From the NCBI GenBank assembly GCA_020635955.1, contig JACJYW010000006.1, positions 107,001-171,000 on the forward strand: DNA of 64,000 bases, read 5' to 3'. This DNA is from Crocinitomicaceae bacterium (GTDB lineage Bacteria; Bacteroidota; Bacteroidia; Flavobacteriales_D; Crocinitomicaceae). Positions within the stretch are counted from its first letter, which is position 1, and the number at the start of each line of letters is the position of its first letter. Below the pieces are notes generated by a model, which saw nothing but the letters and a program-made list of their open reading frames with translations, was not told where the DNA came from and searched no databases. Positions 26,867-35,961 of this stretch are shown here, piece by piece. A program made the translations under genes and the position numbers.

Positions 26867-27690
26867 TATTTTTTATCTCTCAGATCGTAAACTTTCTTTT
26901 TTACCCATTGAGCCCATTCCTGATCTTTCTTAGATCTATCAAAGGTTTCAAAAGGAATTGGTTCTCCAAATCGTATACGAATTGTCTTGTCTCTTTGCTT
27001 GAACAACTCGTCAGCCAAATATAACATTTCAATATTTGCTTTTATTCCAATAGCTGTTCTAAAATTTGCTAAACGGTAGAAAAATTTAGTTAATTCCCCA
27101 TCTATATAACAAGGAATAACTGTCTTTTCGTATTTCCTGGCTCTGGTAATGAAGGTTTTTTTCCATTCCAGATCTTCAACCTTTCGCTTTTTACGGCGGC
27201 TTACCAATCCTGCAGGGAAAACAAAAACGGCTTGATCTGATGCATATAATTGATCCACCATTTCAAGGCCTTCTTTAGAGTTAGTACCGTGCTTGTTAAC
27301 ACCTACGAACAAATCTTTCAAATTCTCAAGATTCATGAGCAGGTCATTCACTATAAATTTAAAATCGTCTCGATATGGATAAAACTCATCAATAATGGCC
27401 ATTGCATCCATTCCCCCTAGTGGATGGTTTAAAGTAATGATCACTCCGCCTTCTTTTGGAACATTTTCCATTCCCTGTACATCAACTTTAATGTTGAAAT
27501 ACTTGATCACATCCTTAGAGAAATTATATCCATCCACTCCTTTATGATCTTCAATGAACGCATTCATTTCATCCTGATGTAGTTTTTTCTTGAGATAATT
27601 TATCAGGAATTTTGGAGTTCGTTTCAGCAATTTAGGGTTCTTGCTGGCAATTAGTTTTTCTACGTCTATGAATTTTTCTTCTTGAGACAT
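26866..27690 (-). CDS. glsA: O-acyltransferase of the OlsA/GlsA type (PlsC superfamily)
   Basis: The 274-residue protein has a PlsC-like fold with the acyltransferase box NHPLGGMD near 86-93, in the HX5D spacing seen in OlsA/hemolysin-linked members rather than HX4D. It also has VFPAGLVSRRKKRKVEDL and a downstream FRIRFGEPIPFETF-type segment. It should acylate the hydroxyl of the N-acyl amino acid made by the next gene, giving a di-acylated aminolipid of the envelope. A TATTTTTG element lies at 27714-27721. No signal peptide; likely membrane-associated at the cytoplasmic face. Confidence 0.8.
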   Translation of the reverse strand: MSQEEKFIDVEKLIASKNPKLLKRTPKFLINYLKKKLHQDEMNAFIEDHKGVDGYNFSKDVIKYFNIKVDVQGMENVPKEGGVIITLNHPLGGMDAMAIIDEFYPYRDDFKFIVNDLLMNLENLKDLFVGVNKHGTNSKEGLEMVDQLYASDQAVFVFPAGLVSRRKKRKVEDLEWKKTFITRARKYEKTVIPCYIDGELTKFFYRLANFRTAIGIKANIEMLYLADELFKQRDKTIRIRFGEPIPFETFDRSKKDQEWAQWVKKKVYDLRDKK

Positions 27691-27713
27691 TTAAATTTCT
27701 TTGTAGACAATAG

Positions 27714-27721
27714 CAAAAATA
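27714..27721 (-). promoter_or_regulatory. Candidate -7 element for the glsA-glsB operon
   Basis: TATTTTTG on the minus strand matches TAnnTTTG, 23 bases before the glsA ATG. No clear -33 TTG was found. Confidence 0.4.
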
Positions 27722-27773
27722 ATAAAGGGATAGGAAAATTTAAATTGAAATGTCGTTCTCTTTTAAACTAATA

Positions 27774-29210
27774 TTAGTTTACAACTAGTTTTTCTTGAAA
27801 GGAACTACCATCTTCATTTTTCATTAGAATGATATACATTCCACTTTCCAAATTGAATTCAAAACGATAGTTCTCTACAGGAGATGATAAAATTAACTTT
27901 CCATCAAGAGAATAAAATTGAATTTCTTTGATCAATTCCGAGAAATAGATTTCATTTATTGCAGGATTAGGATTAAGGCTGAAATTGGATTTTATAAATT
28001 GATTTGCTGATAGATCATTTGGATAATTACATGAAATGCCAAAACTTCCTGAGTTAGTGTGAAATCCCTGTAGAAGTTCATTTTCTAGATATTCAAAATC
28101 AAACCAATGAACTTTAATCCTTCCTAAATTATTAGCAAATGAAATAAATACGTCATTTAGGTTTGAAACAAAAAATAAACTGTCCGTGTAAGGCTCATAA
28201 TGAGTTATGTTCGATATGTATCCATAATCAGGATCATATTTCCATTGACTTGCAATAAATTCATTCCAATTACTTCCGTTCAAACTATCAAAAGGATTAA
28301 TGGCAAAAGGATAATTATAAAAACTCTCATAATTCGAAATTAAATAGCCTGTTTTTTGAATTCCTCCTTTACAGTTTTCAAGATTGTTTGGTCCAATGGC
28401 TAGTTTAAAAGTATCTGTAAAGTTAGAAGTTGAATTCCATTCTGTTGGAGGAGGATTGGACCAACCATATGAAGAATGATTATAACCAAGGGTTTTGTAT
28501 AGATATTTGAAATAACCTTGTGTACTGAGATCTTCTAAAATCTCTATTTTATGATTGTAGACATTGTTATTATCCACGCTCCAACTATCAATGTTGAAAC
28601 AGAATACATCACCAACTACAAAATCGTAAATACTCCAAACATTCGGTAAATATTCACCTAATGAAATGTCATCTTTTTGAATTCCAACCAATATAAAGTA
28701 CTTACCAGGGTGATCAAAATCAGGATATCTTAAAATACCAGTTGATTTTGAAATAATGATGGTATCTAAAGTCGACAACGAAATCACTTTAATTGAATCA
28801 AGTGTTCCGAACAAAATAGAGTCGCTAACTGTGGTAATCGTTGCATTAACGGATCCATTAAAACTCCAACTATTACCCAAGTCTTTGGTTGTAAATAACG
28901 AGTCATTTTCTATGGTGTAACCTCCTGAATTATTCTCATAAGAATAATTATATCCCAAAAACTCTTTAGCATATCCATAATATAGTTGGTAATTGTACAC
29001 GCAAGTATCACATTTTTTAATTGACCTGTTCAAATGATAGGTGGTATCCGGCCCTACAATTTCTAAAGAATCAACGGAAATGACATTTGTGATATGCAAA
29101 GAATCACTATGTCTGTAATAGTGAGTATAGCTTGTTTTCAACAATTGCCATTCCTGACCTAATCCGAAAACACAAATGACTATAGATAAAGAGAGTAGAA
29201 GTATTTTCAT
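27774..29210 (-). CDS. Secreted protein of unknown function with type IX sorting domain
   Basis: The 478-residue protein has a signal peptide (about 1-18). The C-terminal about 75 residues (SLNPNPAINEIYFSE, IQFYSLDGKLIL, FNLESGMYIILM, QEKLVVN) form a classic type A T9SS C-terminal sorting domain. The central about 380 residues are rich in Tyr, Asn and Ser with no family that I recognise. Two short Cys-pair sequences (CDTC near 72 and a later Cys) may form disulfides. It should cross the outer membrane through the type IX system and stay attached or be released. Confidence 0.8.
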   Translation of the reverse strand: MKILLLSLSIVICVFGLGQEWQLLKTSYTHYYRHSDSLHITNVISVDSLEIVGPDTTYHLNRSIKKCDTCVYNYQLYYGYAKEFLGYNYSYENNSGGYTIENDSLFTTKDLGNSWSFNGSVNATITTVSDSILFGTLDSIKVISLSTLDTIIISKSTGILRYPDFDHPGKYFILVGIQKDDISLGEYLPNVWSIYDFVVGDVFCFNIDSWSVDNNNVYNHKIEILEDLSTQGYFKYLYKTLGYNHSSYGWSNPPPTEWNSTSNFTDTFKLAIGPNNLENCKGGIQKTGYLISNYESFYNYPFAINPFDSLNGSNWNEFIASQWKYDPDYGYISNITHYEPYTDSLFFVSNLNDVFISFANNLGRIKVHWFDFEYLENELLQGFHTNSGSFGISCNYPNDLSANQFIKSNFSLNPNPAINEIYFSELIKEIQFYSLDGKLILSSPVENYRFEFNLESGMYIILMKNEDGSSFQEKLVVN

Positions 29211-29241
29211 TCAATTATTATTTTGGGATACAACAAATTAC

Positions 29242-29273
29242 AAAAAAAGGACAACCCTTCCGAATTGTCCTTT
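29242..29273 (-). terminator. Intrinsic terminator of pruA
   Basis: On the minus strand the arms AAAGGACAA and TTGTCCTTT (nine bases each) flank a ten-base loop and lead into a T run (A run at 29242-29248 on the plus strand), about 20 bases after the pruA stop. Confidence 0.8.
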
Positions 29274-29292
29274 ACTAAAGTGTATGAATTGT

Positions 29293-30918
29293 TTATCCTA
29301 AAAACGGATATCTATAATCTTCAGCCGGAACGAAAGTTTCCTTGATCGTTCTTGGAGATACCCATCTGATCAAATTCAGATAAGATCCTGCTTTGTCATT
29401 GGTTCCTGAACCTCTAGATCCACCAAAAGGTTGTTGACCTACTACAGCTCCTGTTGGTTTATCATTGATATAGAAGTTTCCTGCAGAGTTTTCCAATATT
29501 TTAGATCCTTCAACAATAGCATACCTGTCTTGAGAGAAGATAGCTCCTGTCAAGGCATATTCTGAAGTTCCATCTAATAATTGCAATGTTTCAACCCATT
29601 CATTTTCAGGATAAACGAACACTGTAATGATTGGACCAAAGATCTCTTCACACATGGTTCTGTACTTAGGATTTGTAGTCTTAACAACAGTTGGCGTAAT
29701 AAAATATCCTTCCGTTTTATCATAGGTTCCTCCAGCTACGATCTCAGCATCCGGCATCTCTTTGATGTAGTCTATATATCCGGCGATCTTATCAAATGAT
29801 CTTTCATCAATCACTGCATTAATAAAGTTACCGAAGTCTTTAGGAGATCCTATTTTAAATGATTTAACGTCTTCTGCAACAAGTTTAAGTACTTCATCTG
29901 CAATATTTGATGGCAGATAGGCTCTTGAAGCAGCAGAACATTTTTGACCTTGATATTCAAAAGCTCCTCTTGAGATAGCTGTTGCTACTTGTTGAGGATG
30001 TGCAGATTTATGAGCGATAATAAAATCTTTACCTCCTGTTTCTCCAACTATTCTTGGGTAAGTTTTGTACATGTCAATATTCTGACCAATGGTTTTCCAA
30101 AGATGTCTGAATACGGTAGAAGATCCAGTGAAATGCAATCCCGCAAAATCAGGGTGCTTAAACACTACTTCTCCAGCTGTTGGTCCATCAACAGTTACCA
30201 TATTGATAACTCCATCAGGAACACCAGCTTCTTTAAACAATTCCATGATCACTTGAGCTGAATATACTTGAGTTTCGGCTGGTTTCCAAACCACAACATT
30301 TCCCATCATAGCCGGTGCTGCGCAAAGGTTAGCACAAATAGATGTGAAGTTGAAAGGAGTAATTGCAAATACAAATCCTTCTAAAGGCCTATATTCCAGC
30401 CTATTCCACATTCCAGGAAGTGATTCAGGTTGATCTCTATAGATCTGCTGCATGTAGGCAACATTAAATTTAAAGAAATCGATCAACTCACATGCGGCAT
30501 CAATCTCTGCCTGAAAAGCATTTTTTGACTGTCCAAGCATAGTTGCTGCATTCATGCGGTCTCTGTAAGGACCAGCTAAAAGGTCAGCTGCTTTTAAGAA
30601 TATTGCTGCTCTATGTTCCCATGGCATTGCAGCCCATTCAGAACGAGCAGCCAATGCTGCATCAATAGCTTTATTAACGTGCGAAGCATCTCCATAATTA
30701 AAATACCCTAAGGTATGTTTGTGGTCATGGGGAGGAGCGATTCTTTTCTTATCATTGGTTCTGATCTCTTCGCTACCGATATACATAGGTATATCGATTT
30801 CCTTACTGCGCATTTTTTTGTATTTAACTAATAGTCGCTCCGTTTCTTTGGTGTTTGGAGCATAAGATCTCACTGGTTCATTAACTGGCAGTGGTACATT
30901 ATAAATAGCGTTTGGCAT
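29293..30918 (-). CDS. pruA: L-glutamate gamma-semialdehyde (1-pyrroline-5-carboxylate) dehydrogenase
   Basis: The 541-residue aldehyde dehydrogenase shows EGFVFAITPFNFTS, VVWKPAE, GLHFTGSST, GETGGKDFIIAH (catalytic Glu) and GQKCSAASRAY (catalytic Cys), and ends with the C-terminal tail typical of monofunctional PruA. It oxidises glutamate semialdehyde to glutamate in proline and arginine breakdown using NAD. The proline dehydrogenase domain is absent and must be encoded elsewhere. It appears monocistronic, with a TAGTTTTG element upstream and a terminator downstream. Confidence 0.95.
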   Translation of the reverse strand: MPNAIYNVPLPVNEPVRSYAPNTKETERLLVKYKKMRSKEIDIPMYIGSEEIRTNDKKRIAPPHDHKHTLGYFNYGDASHVNKAIDAALAARSEWAAMPWEHRAAIFLKAADLLAGPYRDRMNAATMLGQSKNAFQAEIDAACELIDFFKFNVAYMQQIYRDQPESLPGMWNRLEYRPLEGFVFAITPFNFTSICANLCAAPAMMGNVVVWKPAETQVYSAQVIMELFKEAGVPDGVINMVTVDGPTAGEVVFKHPDFAGLHFTGSSTVFRHLWKTIGQNIDMYKTYPRIVGETGGKDFIIAHKSAHPQQVATAISRGAFEYQGQKCSAASRAYLPSNIADEVLKLVAEDVKSFKIGSPKDFGNFINAVIDERSFDKIAGYIDYIKEMPDAEIVAGGTYDKTEGYFITPTVVKTTNPKYRTMCEEIFGPIITVFVYPENEWVETLQLLDGTSEYALTGAIFSQDRYAIVEGSKILENSAGNFYINDKPTGAVVGQQPFGGSRGSGTNDKAGSYLNLIRWVSPRTIKETFVPAEDYRYPFLG

Positions 30919-30952
30919 GTTGATTTTCTTTTAGTCCCAATAGATATGAGAG

Positions 30953-30960
30953 CAAAACTA
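30953..30960 (-). promoter_or_regulatory. Candidate -7 element for pruA
   Basis: The minus strand reads TAGTTTTG, 34 bases before the pruA ATG at 30918. The -33 box is not clear. Confidence 0.4.
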
Positions 30961-31011
30961 ATCAATTTTTAAAAAAGGAAATGTGACAAAGAATACGGAA
31001 CCCCTGAGCAA

Positions 31012-31398
31012 TTAATTTAGCTTAGGTTTTGTGATCAGGTCAAACTTTGGAACAGTGACCTGAAACATTTCTTTGCTGTCCACTTTTTGGAAAACATAGT
31101 GGCCGCGCATATAACCAATTTCTGAATGAAGATCACAACCAGAAACATATACGTGTTTTCTTCCTGGTGCAAGGATTGGTTGTTCACCAACTATTCCATC
31201 TCCTTCAACTTCTCTTGCAGGATTAAGAGAATCAAATATGAACCAGTATCTTGTCTTTAACTGAATGTCAAAATCATTCTTGTTCTCAATCACAATTCTG
31301 TAATTGAAAAAGTACAAGCCATTCTCAGCATTTGAAAGATCTTTTCTATAAATACTTTCAACGCTTATCTTGACACCATATGTTAATGCAGTTATCAC
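31012..31398 (-). CDS. apaG: ApaG-domain protein
   Basis: The 128-residue product is a single ApaG (DUF525) domain: YFFNYRIVIENKNDFDIQLKTRYWFIFD, EGDGIVGEQPILAPGRKHVYVSGCDL and MRGHYVF. The only in-frame start giving the full domain is a GTG at 31398. ApaG-fold proteins bind pyrophosphate or nucleotides; the physiological role is unsettled despite the old label of cobalt/magnesium efflux. The gene stands alone between pruA and the CPBP gene. Confidence 0.92.
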   Translation of the reverse strand: MITALTYGVKISVESIYRKDLSNAENGLYFFNYRIVIENKNDFDIQLKTRYWFIFDSLNPAREVEGDGIVGEQPILAPGRKHVYVSGCDLHSEIGYMRGHYVFQKVDSKEMFQVTVPKFDLITKPKLN

Positions 31399-31495
31399 TT
31401 ATCGAAATATACAATTTTATAACCTTATTTGTCGCAATTAGTAACAAAAAACTTTCAACAATAAAAACGTAATAACTCTTGAAAGGGTTTGGTTA

Positions 31496-32440
31496 TCACA
31501 TTTGTAGATAAGCCATGAGTTCCATTCCCCATGCAACTCCGAGATGCACGATAAGACCACCAAAGATATTTCTTGATCTAAATGCCAGTATCCCTAAGAT
31601 ATATCCTCCAAAAATTGAACTAATAGCTTCACCTGCAGGTTTACCAAAATGAAGTACACAATAGATAACTACCATCACTAAAATAGACTCTTTGCCTATC
31701 AGTCTTGATAATCCTATGACCAAAAAACCTCTAAAGAATAGCTCAACGGAAATAAAATCAAAACCGTAACACAATTCATAGATGCCCGCGGTTTGCCATT
31801 GTTCCATACCCAGATGTATATATTCCTGACGGTCATGGTAGGTAGGGTAGGTTTCTAAAAAATCAGGTCTGAAAGAAGCGATATAGATCAGAGGGATCAT
31901 GAACAAGATCAACCAGAGATAAGGACCTATTTTTGCTCCATTTAATTTGAAACCATAGAATTCGGACTTAAAATCTTTGGTGAATGCATAAAGTAAATAA
32001 AGGGGAATGATTACGGTGACCGTACTTGATAAATTACTCAAGCAATGATGCGCCCAACCATAAACAAAAGGGTATTTGAACAAATGCACATTAACAAACT
32101 GCATGATGTAGTAACTGCAGTCCAGTGAGAGAAAAAATAACCCGATCAATCCAAAAATGATGTATTTCTTATTCCACAGTTTTTTTTGACCAGAGAATGA
32201 AGAAATGATCCAGATAGCCAGGATGAAAACCGTTGAGTTCAATAAGAATAAATACAAGACGGATTCTTGTGATTTATAATTGATGTGAACCATTTCATCA
32301 TATAAGGAAGTGAATTTTCCAGCATCCACACCATAATTAAAGCCAATCAATACAGCAAGGAATATACCTATAGCTGCATGCGATTTCCAATCAAAATCTT
32401 CTTTGAAATGGTCTTTTATGTATTTGAAGAAGGTTTTCAT
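31496..32440 (-). CDS. CPBP-family intramembrane protein, active-site motif altered
   Basis: The 314-residue protein has about eight hydrophobic helices and the CPBP/Rce1 (Abi) region near the C-terminus: SVELFFRGFLVIGLSRLIG, CVLHFGKP and IFGGYILGILAFRSRN. The first motif is normally EExxxR; here the first Glu is Val (codon GTT), leaving VELFFR. In Rce1 structures that first Glu activates the water, so proteolysis may be lost or altered. The His of the second motif (VLHF) is kept. It is divergent from the gene at 32511, each with a TACTTTTG element. Confidence 0.82.
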   Translation of the reverse strand: MKTFFKYIKDHFKEDFDWKSHAAIGIFLAVLIGFNYGVDAGKFTSLYDEMVHINYKSQESVLYLFLLNSTVFILAIWIISSFSGQKKLWNKKYIIFGLIGLFFLSLDCSYYIMQFVNVHLFKYPFVYGWAHHCLSNLSSTVTVIIPLYLLYAFTKDFKSEFYGFKLNGAKIGPYLWLILFMIPLIYIASFRPDFLETYPTYHDRQEYIHLGMEQWQTAGIYELCYGFDFISVELFFRGFLVIGLSRLIGKESILVMVVIYCVLHFGKPAGEAISSIFGGYILGILAFRSRNIFGGLIVHLGVAWGMELMAYLQM

Positions 32441-32448
32441 TTGCCGAG

Positions 32449-32456
32449 CAAAAGTA
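32449..32456 (-). promoter_or_regulatory. Candidate -7 element for the CPBP gene
   Basis: The minus strand reads TACTTTTG, eight bases before the ATG at 32440. It is arranged back to back with an identical element on the other strand at 32475-32482. Confidence 0.45.
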
Positions 32457-32474
32457 AAATAAAAAATTATGGAA

Positions 32475-32482
32475 TACTTTTG
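32475..32482 (+). promoter_or_regulatory. Candidate -7 element for the gene at 32511
   Basis: TACTTTTG on the plus strand lies 28 bases before the ATG at 32511. No -33 TTG was found at standard spacing. Confidence 0.45.
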
Positions 32483-32510
32483 GAGTTAGCATCTCAATAG
32501 AAAACAAACT

Positions 32511-33827
32511 ATGCTATTGCGACTATTGTTCATATTATCCCTTTGTTCAGTTTACGGTTTTGGTCAAACGATAACGATCTTTGGAGACGTTGTAGATGCT
32601 GAAGGTGATCCGGCTTTCAATGTTTCCTATTACTTTAAAAAACATCCCGAAAAGAAATTCAAGACAGACAGAGATGGGAAATTTTCAATTCAATATAAAG
32701 TTGGTGAAGATGATTCCTTGATATTTAAAAGTGTCGCCTTCGATCCTTATCAGCTTTACATTTCGAAGAAACTGGAGAAGAAAGCGCAGAGAAATGATGA
32801 TTCACTTTATTTCAGGATTGCAATGCCAGACAGGAGTTTGAACTTAATTGAGATCAAACCAAATACACCTGATACAATTTGCGGATTCATTGAATTTAGT
32901 ATTGAAGATTTTGAATTGCTCGATAATGGTTGGATGATCCTCCTGACGTATGAAAAAACATTAAAAAAAGGAGCTGTATTAAGGCTATTTGATGAAAATT
33001 TGAATGAACTGGACAGGCATTATGTGGCCGGTGATGCAATTGAATTGAAGAAGGATTTTAGAGATAATATTCATCTTATATGCGAAGAAAGGGTCTATCT
33101 GGTTTATCTCCAGGATAATGAGGTGAGATGTGGGTTAGAGAACAGGGATTACTATTTCAAGTATGTGGCTCCAATTCTGGATACCATTGGTCCGAATCTA
33201 TATTTCTCCAACTATTCTGAGATCTATCCAGCTTTTGATTATTACGAGTTCAATAGAGATGATTCCGTTTATAATGTTCTTTTAAAGGTGGAAGACACAT
33301 TAATGATGGAGTTGTATCGATCAGAGTACAAATATGTGGATGTAAGAACTAAACTTTGGGCCCATCAAAAACAGATAGAAACAGGTATTGATAAAGAGAT
33401 TTGGGTTGGTGCAACCGTTTTTACGAATTCAATATATTATCAGCCTTTGTATGCACCATTGTTTAAAACTGAAGAAGACATCATTCTGGTGTTCGATCAT
33501 TACAAGAATAAGTTGTTTAGGTATAAACCAACGGAAGGATTCATTGATAGTACTCGCATATCCTATCACCTTGATCAAAGAAGGTCAGGGTGGGAGCAAC
33601 CCTTGTTACAAGACGAAAAACAGGGGCATGTTTACGCTATGTTCCTTAAGGGAGGATATACTTACTTAAGTGAAATTGATCAGCAGAACGGACACGTTCG
33701 AAAGTCCTTCAAATTGTTCTATAAATATGTAGAAAAGATAAGGATCATAGATGGTTATGTCTATTACATCTATCGCCCATTTGAATCAATACAAAAGAAA
33801 TACGTTTACCGAGAAAAGCTGAGTTAA
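32511..33827 (+). CDS. Exported protein with N-terminal carboxypeptidase-like regulatory domain
   Basis: The 438-residue product has a signal peptide (cleavage near 18, YGFGQ). A CarboxypepD_reg-like (CnaB/TTR-fold) domain follows at about 20-115 (ITIFGDVVDAEGDPAFNVSYYF, FKTDRDGKFSIQY). The remaining about 320 residues may be a beta-propeller-like repeat structure (several WDxF-less YxxD strands), but I do not recognise a family. No catalytic motif is seen. It is convergent with the gene at 33831, with only three bases between the stops. Confidence 0.65.
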   Translation: MLLRLLFILSLCSVYGFGQTITIFGDVVDAEGDPAFNVSYYFKKHPEKKFKTDRDGKFSIQYKVGEDDSLIFKSVAFDPYQLYISKKLEKKAQRNDDSLYFRIAMPDRSLNLIEIKPNTPDTICGFIEFSIEDFELLDNGWMILLTYEKTLKKGAVLRLFDENLNELDRHYVAGDAIELKKDFRDNIHLICEERVYLVYLQDNEVRCGLENRDYYFKYVAPILDTIGPNLYFSNYSEIYPAFDYYEFNRDDSVYNVLLKVEDTLMMELYRSEYKYVDVRTKLWAHQKQIETGIDKEIWVGATVFTNSIYYQPLYAPLFKTEEDIILVFDHYKNKLFRYKPTEGFIDSTRISYHLDQRRSGWEQPLLQDEKQGHVYAMFLKGGYTYLSEIDQQNGHVRKSFKLFYKYVEKIRIIDGYVYYIYRPFESIQKKYVYREKLS

Positions 33828-33830
33828 GAA

Positions 33831-34949
33831 TTACTTTTTCTTCTTCTTATTTTTCTTCTTCGGGTCACCAATGGCAGAATGCGGCTTTTTATTCTTTTCG
33901 AACAGGTTGTGTTTTGGTTTACCTGTTTTTGGTTCCTTATCCTTTTTTCTTCTGTCTTTATTGTTTCTTACATCAACAACTGGTGCTGTAGCATCATTAC
34001 CTCCTTGTACAGGTGAGTTAGGGTCAACCGGATTGATCCAAAAATCTTTCACTTCATCATACTCACTGGTTTCCCCATCATTTGTTGGGTGCCATTGTTT
34101 GATCTTCATATTTGGATCGTTATAGGCGATCACATCTTCTTCATATTTCCAAATTCCATCAATCCACTTGTAACAATCATAAGTCATGTCTGGGATATAG
34201 AATTCATACATTCCTTCAAGCGTTTCTTGTTCCGGTACCAGGTGATCAAATACAATACCTCCAATCTTATCATTAACGTTTAAGGAGATCAAGGCTTTTT
34301 CAGAATATTGAAAGAATACGCGCTTAACAAGGGTCTTAGACTCTCTAGACTCTTGAAATAAAGGATAGCCCATTCTCAAGGTCTTTCCTTTGAAGTAAAA
34401 CACATCAAGCAACTTAACATTCGTACTTCTGTCTTTTCCGCTAAATCCAAGAACAGTATAAAAGGTTTTGTTTCCTTTGGCAATTGGAATGATCTTATAG
34501 TACAAGGCGCCATACCAACGGTCAGGAGTTAAGATTCCTTGAGGTCTTGGTTCTAAAGTGATCTTGTCTTCCTTGAAGGTGTAAACAATATTAGGTTTAT
34601 CTCCTCTATTAGGTTTAACCAGGTAACAGTAGTGTGAATGAACCAGATCCTGGCTTTCAATATTCCAGTTAAATAATCTGAAAGCTCCATCCGGCGATTT
34701 GATCGTTGAAATAGTGGTCCACTTTTCAAATGGATATTCCATTACTCCCGGATAGGTTAAAAGGTCCTCAAGTTCTTGTTGAAGCGAAAGGTTATAGAAT
34801 TCTTTCTCAGCTTCATCTTGTGTACTGCGAAGATCGGTTAATACCTTTAATATCTCATTTTCTTTTCGAACAAGGAATGTGTCCAACTCAACTTCCTTAG
34901 CAAAGGAAATGCTTTGAGATAATATTATAATGGTTAAGAGTAGTCTCAT
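33831..34949 (-). CDS. Exported protein of unknown function with lysine-rich C-terminus
   Basis: From the ATG at 34949 the protein has 372 residues; a GTG at 34955 would add two. It has a signal peptide ending near SISFAKE. The body contains a conserved-looking segment (SPDGAFRLFNWNIE, YYKIIPIAKGNKTFYTVLGFSGKD, VFDHLVPE) and a YDCYKWIDGIWKYEEDV region. The last about 55 residues are a basic tail with many KKxK groups and a terminal lysine cluster. I recognise no named family. A well-matched promoter lies upstream. Confidence 0.6.
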   Translation of the reverse strand: MRLLLTIIILSQSISFAKEVELDTFLVRKENEILKVLTDLRSTQDEAEKEFYNLSLQQELEDLLTYPGVMEYPFEKWTTISTIKSPDGAFRLFNWNIESQDLVHSHYCYLVKPNRGDKPNIVYTFKEDKITLEPRPQGILTPDRWYGALYYKIIPIAKGNKTFYTVLGFSGKDRSTNVKLLDVFYFKGKTLRMGYPLFQESRESKTLVKRVFFQYSEKALISLNVNDKIGGIVFDHLVPEQETLEGMYEFYIPDMTYDCYKWIDGIWKYEEDVIAYNDPNMKIKQWHPTNDGETSEYDEVKDFWINPVDPNSPVQGGNDATAPVVDVRNNKDRRKKDKEPKTGKPKHNLFEKNKKPHSAIGDPKKKNKKKKK

Positions 34950-34988
34950 TTGCACTTAATAACGCATTTGCATTTTTAGGTAACACAA

Positions 34989-35018
34989 CAAAGTTACAAG
35001 CTTTTACGCCTATGTCAA
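34989..35018 (-). promoter_or_regulatory. Promoter of the gene at 33831-34949
   Basis: On the minus strand TTG (35018-35016), a 19-base spacer and TAACTTTG (34996-34989) fit the flavobacterial consensus in both boxes and spacing. The ATG at 34949 lies 39 bases further on. Confidence 0.65.
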
Positions 35019-35095
35019 TTAAAAGTTCATGAATATTCCCATTATTCAATGTTCATAAATCAAAACTATCAATCTAAAATTGATAACTTCGCTCT

Positions 35096-35959
35096 ATGGA
35101 TATGGTTAAGATAAGGATAGGAGGAGTTCCGGAACACTACAATCTTCCGATACACCTGGCCAAAGAACAAGGTGCCTTTTCAAAAAGAGGAATTGAACTT
35201 GAGTGGACAGATTTTGGTGGTGGAACTGGTCAAATGACCAAGGCACTTCGTGAAAATGAAGTTGATATCTGTATTCTGTTAACTGAAGGTATAATTGCGG
35301 ATATCGTGAATGGAAATCCTTCTAAGATCATCTCTGAATATGTATTAACTCCCTTAACTTGGGGTGTTCATACAGGTGTCAATAACCCTTTAGAAGATTA
35401 TAGAAACATCTATGATAAAAAATATGCCATTTCCAGATTTGGTTCTGGTTCTCATTTAATGGCTATTGTAGATGCAGAAAGCAAAGGCTATAAATTAAAT
35501 AAAGATCAATTTCACGTGATCAAAGATATTAATGGCGCCTTGCCATCATTAGCTAATAATGAAACGGATGTGTTCTATTGGGAAAAATATACAACCAAGC
35601 CTTATGTTGACGCCGGACAGCTGAGAAGAATTGGGGAATATAGAACACCCTGGCCTTGTTTTGTGATAGCTGCTCGTGATGAGATCATACAGAAGTATCC
35701 TGAGCAGGTAATTAGATTACTACGTGTGATACATGACCAGTGTGATAGATTTATGTTGAACAGAGACGCTCCTGCAATTGTAGCAGGTAGATATGGACTT
35801 AAAGTGGAGGATGCTGAACGTTGGTTTAATAGTACCGAATGGGCAATTCACGGATGGGTTTCAGATAAAATGATCGACAATGTTATCTATCACCTTAGAA
35901 CAGCAGAGATCATAGATAAGGATCAGAAAATTCCTGAATTGATCTGGAAAAGAAATTGA
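35096..35959 (+). CDS. Substrate-binding-protein-like (NMT1/THI5 fold) protein without signal peptide
   Basis: The 287-residue protein resembles periplasmic binding proteins of the NMT1/ThiY type: RIGGVPEHYNLPIHLAKEQGAF, DFGGGTGQMTKALRENEVDI, PWPCFVIAARDEII. It begins MDMVKIRIGG (ATG at 35096 or 35102) with no signal peptide or lipobox, so it should be cytoplasmic. No ABC permease or ATPase gene is adjacent. The next gene, N-formylglutamate amidohydrolase, begins two bases after this stop. A cytosolic enzyme or ligand sensor that reuses the binding-protein fold is possible. Confidence 0.72.
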   Translation: MDMVKIRIGGVPEHYNLPIHLAKEQGAFSKRGIELEWTDFGGGTGQMTKALRENEVDICILLTEGIIADIVNGNPSKIISEYVLTPLTWGVHTGVNNPLEDYRNIYDKKYAISRFGSGSHLMAIVDAESKGYKLNKDQFHVIKDINGALPSLANNETDVFYWEKYTTKPYVDAGQLRRIGEYRTPWPCFVIAARDEIIQKYPEQVIRLLRVIHDQCDRFMLNRDAPAIVAGRYGLKVEDAERWFNSTEWAIHGWVSDKMIDNVIYHLRTAEIIDKDQKIPELIWKRN

Positions 35960-35961
35960 TC

